NCBI GenBank assembly: GCA_030639305.1 | Contig: DAOWCY010000298.1 | Span: 1-6,646 of the forward strand | Direction: 5' to 3' | Length of the DNA: 6,646 bases | Source of the DNA: JAGLQA01 sp023135565 | GTDB lineage: Bacteria > Acidobacteriota > Aminicenantia > UBA2199 | Shown: piece by piece, positions 1 through 5,832 of the stretch | How positions within the stretch are numbered: the first letter of the stretch is position 1 | Layout of the letters: every line of letters begins with the position of its first letter | Made by a program: the position numbers and the translations under genes | Notes under the pieces: generated by a model | Seen by the model: the letters and a program-made list of their open reading frames with translations, nothing else | Databases searched by the model: none | Told to the model about the DNA's origin: nothing

Positions 1-62
1 CAAAAGTTTTTGCGGGGTCAAGGGGCAGTTTTTTTAAAAAGCGCCCCTTGCCGCCGGAGGCA
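1..62 (+). repeat. Structured repeat, copy 1 (before thiE fusion)
   Basis: A 62-bp unit running from CAAAAGTTTTTG to CCGCCGGAGGCA. It contains a stem CAAGGGGC (19-26)/GCCCCTTG (43-50) with a T-run/A-run tip (29-33/36-40). It aligns without gaps to copy 4 in purL, with 47 of 62 bases identical. Its right end carries GGAGG (56-60), the SD for the ATG at 71. The left edge coincides with the window start, so it may extend further left. Confidence 0.85.
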
Positions 63-70
63 ATAAATAA

Positions 71-1180
71 ATGAACACAAAAAAGTACTGCCCAGCCTGT
101 GCCGCCGGATTAACGGAGAAATATGTTGACGGCAGGACCCGTTTATTCTGTTTCCGCTGTGAAAGGCCGGTTTACGAAAACCCCACCCCTGCCACAGCCG
201 CGGTGGTTATCAACAAGCAGGACGAAATTCTCCTGGTAAAACGAAACGTAGACCCCCAGAAAGGAGAATGGTGTTTGCCCGGCGGTTTTGTCGAGATAGA
301 TGAAACCCCGGAGCAGGGCTGCGTCCGGGAACTGCGTGAGGAAACCGGTTTAGACGCTGAAACCGACAGGTTGGTAGGCGTTTATTTGAGTTTAAATCCC
401 TATTATAAATCTGTCCTAATCATCGGGTTTACTATGAAGAATGCTGCGGGCCGCATCGAGGCTGGAGATGATTCGGATGAGGCGGCTTATTTTAAGCTTG
501 AGCGGATGCCTCCCCTGGCCTTTAAGACCCACCGCTCGATTTTTCAAAAAGTGCTGGAAAATAGGCAGAGTCGGCGTTTTCCGCTAAAAGGACAGGAAAA
601 TTTCGGTGCTTATGTAATCACCAGTGGGGATCACGTAGAGATTGCCCGTGCCGCTTGTGCCGGAGGGGCGCGGATATTGCAGTACCGGAACAAAGTTTCC
701 GGCAGGAAAGAGGTTTTGCAAACCGCGCGCCGGATCAGGCGGATAACCTCTGAGTCGAACACCTTATTTATAATAAATGATTATATCGATATAGCTTTAT
801 TGGTAGGAGCCGACGGGGTTCATTTGGGCCAGGATGATGTGCCCATAGCCGAAGCGCGAACATTAGTGCCGCCGGGATTTATCATCGGTTGTTCCACGCA
901 CTCGTTGGCTCAAGCTGTGGAAGCTGAAAAGGATGGCGCTGATTATATCGGCAGTGGGCCTGTTTTTGCTACTCCTACCAAAGAGAGTTACCCGCCCATC
1001 GGCATGGAATGTGTAAAGCAGGTGTTGGAAACCGTCAAAATACCCGTAGTGGTTATCGGCGGCTTAAATTTGGACAATTTGAGCCGGTTACGTCAGGTAG
1101 GAGCGAAGAATTTTGCCATGGTGCGGGCGTTTCAGCGGGACACCGCGGAGGTCGTAACAAGAATCAACTCCGGTTTGTGA
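71..1180 (+). CDS. thiE: Zinc-ribbon/Nudix hydrolase fused to thiamine-phosphate synthase (ThiE)
   Basis: A 369-residue cytosolic fusion protein. Residues 7-30 hold a CPAC...CFRC zinc ribbon followed by YENP, typical of the Nudix_N_2 type. A Nudix domain follows to about residue 165, with an intact Nudix box at 72-94 (G72, E78, R86, E87, E90, E91, G93), so metal-dependent hydrolysis of a nucleoside-diphosphate-type substrate is expected. From about 178 to the end is a ThiE/TenI-type TIM barrel with the phosphate and Mg-binding signatures of true ThiE: QYRNK (204-208), ND (236-237), GVHLGQDD (249-256), GCS (273-275) and GSGPVFATPTK (294-304). ThiE joins HMP-PP to thiazole phosphate to give thiamine phosphate. 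ATG 71 is chosen because GGAGG at 56-60 lies 10 bases upstream; that SD is the right end of repeat copy 1. No other thiamine gene is in view. The domain calls are firm; the physiological Nudix substrate is unknown. TenI-like function is a less likely alternative. Confidence 0.92.
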   Translation: MNTKKYCPACAAGLTEKYVDGRTRLFCFRCERPVYENPTPATAAVVINKQDEILLVKRNVDPQKGEWCLPGGFVEIDETPEQGCVRELREETGLDAETDRLVGVYLSLNPYYKSVLIIGFTMKNAAGRIEAGDDSDEAAYFKLERMPPLAFKTHRSIFQKVLENRQSRRFPLKGQENFGAYVITSGDHVEIARAACAGGARILQYRNKVSGRKEVLQTARRIRRITSESNTLFIINDYIDIALLVGADGVHLGQDDVPIAEARTLVPPGFIIGCSTHSLAQAVEAEKDGADYIGSGPVFATPTKESYPPIGMECVKQVLETVKIPVVVIGGLNLDNLSRLRQVGAKNFAMVRAFQRDTAEVVTRINSGL

Positions 1181-1206
1181 CAACCCGGAACCGTCTATCA
1201 GGGTTT

Positions 1207-1316
1207 AATCAAAAATTTTGTTCAAACTTTTTCAACCCCACGGCGCGGGGAGCCTATTAGGGGCTTCTGAGTAACAGACAAGCGTATCGCTAATCAAAAG
1301 TTTTGTTCAAACTTTT
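1207..1316 (+). repeat. 25-bp direct repeat pair in the thiE-cupin spacer
   Basis: Positions 1207-1231 and 1292-1316 are identical except for A/G at 1215/1300. The second member forms the left part of repeat copy 2, so the first may be the left remnant of another copy whose right end has been lost. Between them are CCCC...GGGG (1236-1250) and no further recognisable gene. The 1181-1357 spacer otherwise holds only repeat copy 2 and a weak AACCC/GGGTT pair after the thiE stop. Confidence 0.6.
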
Positions 1317-1352
1317 ACAAAAGTTTGGCCCCCGGCAGGGTCGCCGAAGGCA
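1295..1352 (+). repeat. Structured repeat, copy 2 (degenerate, before cupin)
   Basis: The left end CAAAAGTTTTG and right end GTCGCCGAAGGCA match the family. The middle has diverged and holds its own perfect hairpin CAAACTTTT (1308-1316)/AAAAGTTTG (1319-1327) with a 2-base loop. The right end supplies GAAGG as the cupin SD, 7 bases before ATG 1358. Family membership is less certain than for copies 1, 3 and 4. Confidence 0.55.
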
Positions 1353-1357
1353 AAAAT

Positions 1358-1678
1358 ATGATAATAAAAAAAAACATAGAACAAGAGAAAAGCTGGCTAT
1401 TCAATGACGGTTCGCAGCCCATCCAGTTAAAGATAGTAAAGCCTGAAGAAATCAATCCTGTGGAGCACTATCACAAAACCATGCACGAATATTTTTATCT
1501 TTTGCAGGGCACGGCGGAAATTTTAGTTGATGGAAACACGTATGATTTGGGTGCAGGTGAGCTTTTGGTGGTTGAACCGGGCGAGGTTCACAAAATTTCC
1601 GGTTATTCGCCGGACATGAAAGTGCTGCTTTTGATGCCTCCGCCCGTAGCCGGTGATAAAGTGATAGTTAATTCCTGA
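1358..1678 (+). CDS. Small single-domain cupin protein
   Basis: A 106-residue cupin_2-type beta-barrel protein with no signal peptide or membrane segment. Motif 1 is HYHKTMHEYFYLLQG (37-51), giving metal ligands H37, H39 and E44. Motif 2 runs from G65 to H78 and contains EPGEVH, giving the fourth ligand H78. A bound divalent metal is therefore likely. The fold is shared by isomerases, dioxygenases and sugar-binding sensors, so the reaction cannot be named. ATG 1358 is preferred over an in-frame TTG at 1325: the ATG has GAAGG at 1346-1350 at 7 bases spacing, while the TTG has no SD and lies against the hairpin of repeat copy 2. The gene sits alone between repeat copies 2 and 3, with 177 bases to thiE and 223 to purL. 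Nothing ties it functionally to either neighbour. Confidence 0.88.
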   Translation: MIIKKNIEQEKSWLFNDGSQPIQLKIVKPEEINPVEHYHKTMHEYFYLLQGTAEILVDGNTYDLGAGELLVVEPGEVHKISGYSPDMKVLLLMPPPVAGDKVIVNS

Positions 1679-1684
1679 AAACAA

Positions 1685-1743
1685 TGCCTCCGGCGGCCAA
1701 AACCCTTTTTGAAAAAAGGGTTCTGGACTCCCAAAAACTTCTG
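1685..1743 (-). repeat. Structured repeat, copy 3 (inverted, after cupin)
   Basis: Read on the minus strand it runs from CAGAAGTTTTTGGGAGT through a stem to CCGCCGGAGGCA. The stem occupies 1697-1726: two 14-base arms with one G-T wobble and a 2-base loop, ending directly against CCGCCGG as in copies 1 and 4. The arm sequence differs from the other copies but its pairing is kept. It starts 7 bases after the cupin stop and might attenuate read-through, but no T-tract follows the stem on either strand. Confidence 0.8.
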
Positions 1744-1837
1744 TTAAGCCGTTGCGCGGCAAATCGCTTTATCACCCTGTAAAAGCTCGTTGAAAAACAA
1801 CTTTTTTTCTTTCAGGTGTTTTTTTCTGCTTTTTAGG

Positions 1838-1867
1838 TTGGGGTCGCCGACCCCTTTATGTTATAAT
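1838..1867 (+). promoter_or_regulatory. purL: Candidate purL promoter
   Basis: The -10 box TATAAT at 1862-1867 is perfect. The best -35 is TTGGGG at 1838-1843, a weak match at 18 bases spacing. Predicted start is near 1874-1875, giving a leader of about 27 bases, too short for a purine riboswitch. A weak -35 box suggests possible activator dependence or regulation. Confidence 0.55.
1840..1854. promoter_or_regulatory. 15-bp GC-rich palindrome in the purL promoter
   Basis: GGGGTCGCCGACCCC is a perfect palindrome around a central C and lies between the candidate -35 and -10 boxes. As DNA it could be an operator. As RNA from upstream it could form a terminator-like stem followed by TTTATGTT, though that T-run is short. 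Role uncertain. Confidence 0.4.
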
Positions 1868-1872
1868 TTCAA

Positions 1873-1890
1873 TTAAGTTTAGTAACTTAA
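1873..1890. promoter_or_regulatory. Candidate operator at the purL start point
   Basis: TTAAGTTTAGTAACTTAA is a perfect 7-bp inverted repeat (TTAAGTT/AACTTAA) with a 4-base spacer. It sits directly on the predicted transcription start and 11 bases before the ATG. Its size and position fit a dimeric repressor site. It does not look like a Bacillus PurBox, so the regulator is unknown. Confidence 0.4.
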
Positions 1891-1901
1891 CAGGCAAAAT
1901 C

Positions 1902-4900
1902 ATGAGCAATATTAAAAGAATTTATGTTGAAAAAAAGAGTTCTTTCGCAGTGGAAGCGGAACAACTGCTGTACGATCTAAAAGAAAACCTGGGCATCAAA
2001 AAACTGACCGGCGTGCGAGTGCTGAACCGTTACGACATCTCCGGCATTACCGAAGAAGAATACCAAAAAACCCGTACCACTATTTTTTCCGAACCCCCGG
2101 TAGACAGGGTTTTCGATGAAGAGATAGAAACAGCCCCTGACGAGCGGGTTTTCGCTGTCGAATATCTCCCCGGCCAGTACGACCAGGGTGCCGATTCCGC
2201 TGCCCAGTGCATCCAGATTATTACTTTGCAGGAAAAACCCCTGATCGCCGCGGCCCGGGTGATTATCTTAAAAGGCAATATCTCCGGCCAGGAATTCGCC
2301 AAAATCAAAAACTACCTGATCAACCCGGTAGACTCGAGAGAAGCGGCCCTGACCAAACCGCAAACATTAAAAATGGAATTTCAAATTCCCCCGGACGTAG
2401 AAATTTTAACCGGGTTTATAGATAAAACCGCGGCGCAATTAGAAGAACTGCGCAGTTTTTTAGATCTAACCATGAGCGCCGGGGATTTCCTTTTCTGCCG
2501 GGAATACTTTAAAGAGCAGGAGAAAAGAGACCCCACTATCACTGAAATCAAAATGCTGGACACCTACTGGTCCGACCACTGCCGCCACACCACCTTCGAA
2601 ACCCGGCTTAAAAAAGTAGAAATCGAAAAATCCCCATTCACTATCCCGGTGAAAAAAGCCTATGAAAAATATCTACGATCTTACGATTATGTGTACGCCG
2701 GTGAAAGCAGGGACATTACGTTGATGAAGATCGCCACCATGAGCATGAAAGAACTGCACAAAAGAGGCCTGCTGGCGGACCTGGAAGTGTCCGGAGAGAT
2801 CAACGCCTGCAGTATTATCCGCGAAGTGGAGATAGACGGCGAAAAAGAAGAATGGTTGGTGATGTTCAAAAACGAAACCCATAACCACCCTACGGAAATA
2901 GAACCTTTCGGCGGTGCAGCCACCTGTTTGGGCGGCGCTATCCGCGACCCGCTGTCGGGCCGGGCTTACGTCTACCAGGCCATGCGCGTTACCGGCAGCG
3001 GCGACCCGCGCCGCAAAATAGAAGACACCCTGCCGGGCAAACTGCCGCAGCGTAAAATCACTACCGAAGCGGCGTTAGGTTACAGTTCTTACGGCAACCA
3101 GATCGGCGTGCCCACCGGCCAGGTGGTGGAAATTTACAACGAAGGTTACGTAGCCAAAAGGATGGAAGTAGGCGCAGTAATCGGCGCTGTGCGCAGGAAA
3201 GACGTAAAACGCATAGAACCTCAGCCCGGTGATGTTATTTTGTTGGTGGGCGGACGGACTGGCCGCGACGGTATCGGCGGCGCCACCGGCTCCTCCAAAG
3301 AGCATACCGAAGAGTCGATCTTCACGGCCGGGGCCGAAGTGCAGAAAGGCAATCCCCCGGAAGAGCGGAAAATACAAAGATTGTTCCGCAATCCCCGGGT
3401 CACCCGGTTGATTAAGAAGAGCAATGATTTCGGTGCCGGCGGCGTATCGGTAGCCATCGGCGAGTTGGCCGACGGGCTAATCATCAACCTGGACCGGGTC
3501 AACAAAAAATACGAAGGTTTAGACGGCACGGAATTGGCTCTTTCGGAATCCCAGGAGCGCATGGCCGTTGTGGTGGCTGCCAAAGACGCCGCGGAATTCA
3601 TCGAATTGGCCGATAAAGAGAACTTAGAAGCAGTCGAAGTGGCCAATGTAACTCCCGACAAAAGACTGAAAATGTACTGGCGCGATAAAAAGATTATCGA
3701 CATCTCGCGCAGGTTTATCGATTCCAATGGTGTTAGGCAGGAGCGGCAGGTTTGCGTTTCCGCCCCGGACCCGGCGCAGAATTTTTTCGCCCGCAGGATC
3801 GCCGTTGGTGCTGGCGCTTACCCTGAAAAAAACGAAGTTAAACAAAAGTTTTGCAGGGGTGCAGGGGACGGTTTTTCAAAAGAGTCCCCTGCCCGCCGGA
3901 GGCAAGAAATAAAAAATGCATGGTTAGAAAACCTAAAAAACTTAGATAATTGCAGTCAAAAAGGGCTGGTAGAGCGATTCGACAGCACCGTGGGCGCTAA
4001 TTCCGTGTTTTTGCCTTTCGGCGGCAAGTACCAGCAGACGCCCGTAGAAGCCATGGCAGCCAAAATTCCCGCTTTTCCCGGCGACACAAGTACTGCCACG
4101 GTGATGAGTTTCGGCTTTAACCCGCGCATCTCGTTGTGGAGCCCTTTCCACGGCGCAGTCTATGCCGTAGTGGAAGCCGCCGCTAAAATCACCGCGGCAG
4201 GCGGCGATTTCCGCACTATCCGCACCTCGCTGCAAGAGTATTTCGAGAAATTAGGCACGGACGAAACCCGCTGGGGCAAGCCTTTCAGCGCGCTTTTGGG
4301 CGCCTATTATGCCCTCACGCGCTTAGGCATCCCGGCCATAGGCGGTAAAGACAGCATGTCCGGTTCTTTTAAAGATTTAGATGTGCCGCCCACTTTGATT
4401 ACTTTTGCCGTCACTACTATAGATGTGAACCGGGTCATCTCCGCCGAATTTAAGCAGCCCGGCAGCCCCGTGCTTTACGTCGAATTAGTCAGGGACGAAA
4501 ACGAAATGCCCGATTTCGAGCAGCTCGAGAAAAACTATGCCTTTATACACGAAAAAGCCGGGACCGACAGCATCCTGAGCGCCGCCTCGGTTCGCGCCGG
4601 AGGCTGTGCCGAAGCCGTCAGCCGCATGTGTTTCGGAAACCGCACCGGTTTCGAGTTCGCCGGGGAAATCGAGCACGGCGGCCTTTTTTCTCCCGCTTAC
4701 GGCTCTCTTATCCTGGAAATAGACGGCGGCCTCGATTTTGAAAAGGAATTTGCCGGGTTGGACTACCGGCTGCTGGGTTACACGCGGCAGGAACCCGCTG
4801 TCAAAGCCGGAGACGTCGAAATCTCCCTGGATGAGGCATTTTCTTGTTGGCAGGAGCCTTTGGAAAGTATTTTCCCAACCCGGGCCGGGGAGCCGCCGCA

Positions 4901-5759
4901 AGTCGCTGACCGGGCGCTCTATTCTCAGCGTAGCACCAAAAGACCGGTAGTAAAAATTGCCGGACCCCGGGCCTTGATCCCTGTTTTTCCCGGCACCAAC
5001 TGCGAGTACGAAACTGAGAAAGCCCTATTAAAAGCCGGAGCCGTAGTGGACACTGTCGTTTTCCGCAACCTCAGCGCGTCTCATATCGACGAATCTTTAG
5101 CGTTTTTGCAGGAGAAAATAGCCGCAGCCCAGATGATTGTTCTGCCCGGGGGATTCAGTTCCGGTGACGAACCGGACGGATCCGGCAAATTCATTGCCGC
5201 CATTTTTCGCAGCCCGCGCATCGAAGAAGCGGTAATGGAACTTTTGAACCGGCGTGACGGCCTGGTTTTGGGCATATGCAACGGTTTCCAGGCCCTAATC
5301 AAGTTAGGGCTTATCCCTTATGGAGAGATCAGGGGCATGGCAGAAGAGAGTCCCACCTTAACTTTCAACCGCATCGGCAGGCATGTCTCCTGCATGGTGC
5401 GGACAAGAGTGACCTCCGTGCTTTCTCCCTGGTTCATCCTATCGCAACCCGGCGACATTCACACCATCCCCGTATCCCACGGCGAAGGACGGTTTATAGC
5501 CGGGGAACAGGTGATAGACCGGCTCTTTGCCAACGGCCAGGTGGCCACCCAGTATGTAGATTTATCCGGCGTCCCTACCGGGGACATTGCCTTTAATCCC
5601 AACGGCTCGCTTTGCGCTATCGAAGGCATCACCAGCCCCGACGGCAGGGTGTTGGGTAAGATGGGGCATTCTGAAAGGATCGGAACCCATGTAGCCAAAA
5701 ACGTCCCCGGGGAGAAAGACCAGCGTCTTTTTGCCTCAGGCGTTGAATATTTCAAATAG
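1902..5759 (+). CDS. purL: Phosphoribosylformylglycinamidine (FGAM) synthase, single-chain PurL
   Basis: A 1285-residue complete enzyme of de novo purine synthesis, converting FGAR, glutamine and ATP to FGAM. The N-terminal PurS-like region (about 1-160) starts MSNIKRIYVEKK. The linker carries WSDHCRH (223-229). The first AIRS-like half has KNETHNHPTEIEPFGG (N324, H327, H329 and onward) and GAGGVSVAIGELADG. The second half starts near NCSQKGLVERFDSTVGAN (683 onward) and includes GGKDSMSG around D817. The C-terminal class-I glutaminase (about 1025-1285) has FPGTNCEYE, GICNGFQ with nucleophile C1126, and GHSER with H1256 and E1258; these match Salmonella C1135/H1260/E1262. Length and motifs fit the clostridial long form, and no key residue is missing. 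The oddity is that residues about 648-668 are encoded by a copy of a ~62-bp intergenic-type repeat, placed in the variable stretch between the two synthetase halves. The SD is weak (CAGG at 1891-1894). The gene has its own promoter just upstream. Confidence 0.97.
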   Translation: MSNIKRIYVEKKSSFAVEAEQLLYDLKENLGIKKLTGVRVLNRYDISGITEEEYQKTRTTIFSEPPVDRVFDEEIETAPDERVFAVEYLPGQYDQGADSAAQCIQIITLQEKPLIAAARVIILKGNISGQEFAKIKNYLINPVDSREAALTKPQTLKMEFQIPPDVEILTGFIDKTAAQLEELRSFLDLTMSAGDFLFCREYFKEQEKRDPTITEIKMLDTYWSDHCRHTTFETRLKKVEIEKSPFTIPVKKAYEKYLRSYDYVYAGESRDITLMKIATMSMKELHKRGLLADLEVSGEINACSIIREVEIDGEKEEWLVMFKNETHNHPTEIEPFGGAATCLGGAIRDPLSGRAYVYQAMRVTGSGDPRRKIEDTLPGKLPQRKITTEAALGYSSYGNQIGVPTGQVVEIYNEGYVAKRMEVGAVIGAVRRKDVKRIEPQPGDVILLVGGRTGRDGIGGATGSSKEHTEESIFTAGAEVQKGNPPEERKIQRLFRNPRVTRLIKKSNDFGAGGVSVAIGELADGLIINLDRVNKKYEGLDGTELALSESQERMAVVVAAKDAAEFIELADKENLEAVEVANVTPDKRLKMYWRDKKIIDISRRFIDSNGVRQERQVCVSAPDPAQNFFARRIAVGAGAYPEKNEVKQKFCRGAGDGFSKESPARRRQEIKNAWLENLKNLDNCSQKGLVERFDSTVGANSVFLPFGGKYQQTPVEAMAAKIPAFPGDTSTATVMSFGFNPRISLWSPFHGAVYAVVEAAAKITAAGGDFRTIRTSLQEYFEKLGTDETRWGKPFSALLGAYYALTRLGIPAIGGKDSMSGSFKDLDVPPTLITFAVTTIDVNRVISAEFKQPGSPVLYVELVRDENEMPDFEQLEKNYAFIHEKAGTDSILSAASVRAGGCAEAVSRMCFGNRTGFEFAGEIEHGGLFSPAYGSLILEIDGGLDFEKEFAGLDYRLLGYTRQEPAVKAGDVEISLDEAFSCWQEPLESIFPTRAGEPPQVADRALYSQRSTKRPVVKIAGPRALIPVFPGTNCEYETEKALLKAGAVVDTVVFRNLSASHIDESLAFLQEKIAAAQMIVLPGGFSSGDEPDGSGKFIAAIFRSPRIEEAVMELLNRRDGLVLGICNGFQALIKLGLIPYGEIRGMAEESPTLTFNRIGRHVSCMVRTRVTSVLSPWFILSQPGDIHTIPVSHGEGRFIAGEQVIDRLFANGQVATQYVDLSGVPTGDIAFNPNGSLCAIEGITSPDGRVLGKMGHSERIGTHVAKNVPGEKDQRLFASGVEYFK
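3843..3904 (+). repeat. Structured repeat, copy 4, in frame inside purL
   Basis: A 62-bp unit with CAAAAGTTTTG at the left end, a perfect 9-bp stem GCAGGGGAC (3861-3869)/GTCCCCTGC (3884-3892) and the right end CCGCCGGAGGCA. It is translated as purL residues about 648-668, starting QKFCRGAG and ending PARRRQ, without a stop or frameshift. It also contains GGAGG (3898-3902) in front of an out-of-frame ATG (3916) that would stop after three codons. Confidence 0.88.
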
Positions 5760-5761
5760 AA

Positions 5762-5800
5762 CAACTCATGAATGCTGTAGAATTCATAAGAAAGTAGTTG
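5762..5800. repeat. Interrupted inverted repeat between purL and rpn
   Basis: An outer pair CAACT (5762-5766)/AGTTG (5796-5800) encloses an inner pair ATGAAT (5768-5773)/ATTCAT (5782-5787) with an 8-base loop. The right arm overlaps the rpn -35 box. No T-run follows, so this is not a standard terminator for purL. It could be a weak hairpin, a regulator site or chance. Confidence 0.3.
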
Positions 5801-5826
5801 AAAAAAAAAGAAACCTGGAATATAAT
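5798..5826 (+). promoter_or_regulatory. Sigma-A-type promoter of rpn, predicting a leaderless mRNA
   Basis: TTGAAA (5798-5803, five of six consensus bases) and TATAAT (5821-5826, perfect) are separated by exactly 17 bases. Counting the last T of the -10 box as -7 puts +1 at 5833, the A of the rpn start codon. It is the only purine in the CCAT context there. The promoter lies in the 73-base gap after purL, so rpn can be expressed independently of purL. Confidence 0.75.
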
Positions 5827-5832
5827 ATTGCC

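Noticed and set aside
1266..1280. CTGAG-like string as part of a TPP riboswitch
   Set aside because: There is no paired ACC element or conserved helices, and the location is downstream of thiE.
1325..1357. TTG start extending the cupin by 11 residues
   Set aside because: There is no SD before the TTG, and the added residues read from the repeat; ATG 1358 has a well-spaced GAAGG.
1789..1808. GTTG-A5-CAAC hairpin followed by seven Ts, as a cupin terminator
   Set aside because: The stem is only 4 bp with half A-T pairs; too weak to call, although the T-run leaves it possible.
3221..3727. Long minus-strand open frame (168 codons) opposite purL
   Set aside because: It is fully antisense to a strongly conserved purL region, with no recognisable motif or SD; it is a shadow of GC-rich codon use.
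3840..3920. Assembly error or pseudogene explanation for the repeat in purL
   Set aside because: The frame is open throughout and the family motifs continue on both sides in the same frame. A real in-frame insertion is simpler, though reads could confirm it.
4485..4901. Minus-strand open frame of 138 codons opposite purL
   Set aside because: The composition mirrors the purL codons and no domain is recognised.
5768..5797. Mini-ORF MNAVEFIRK between purL and rpn
   Set aside because: It lacks an SD and lies upstream of the predicted rpn start point, so it is unlikely to be a leader peptide.
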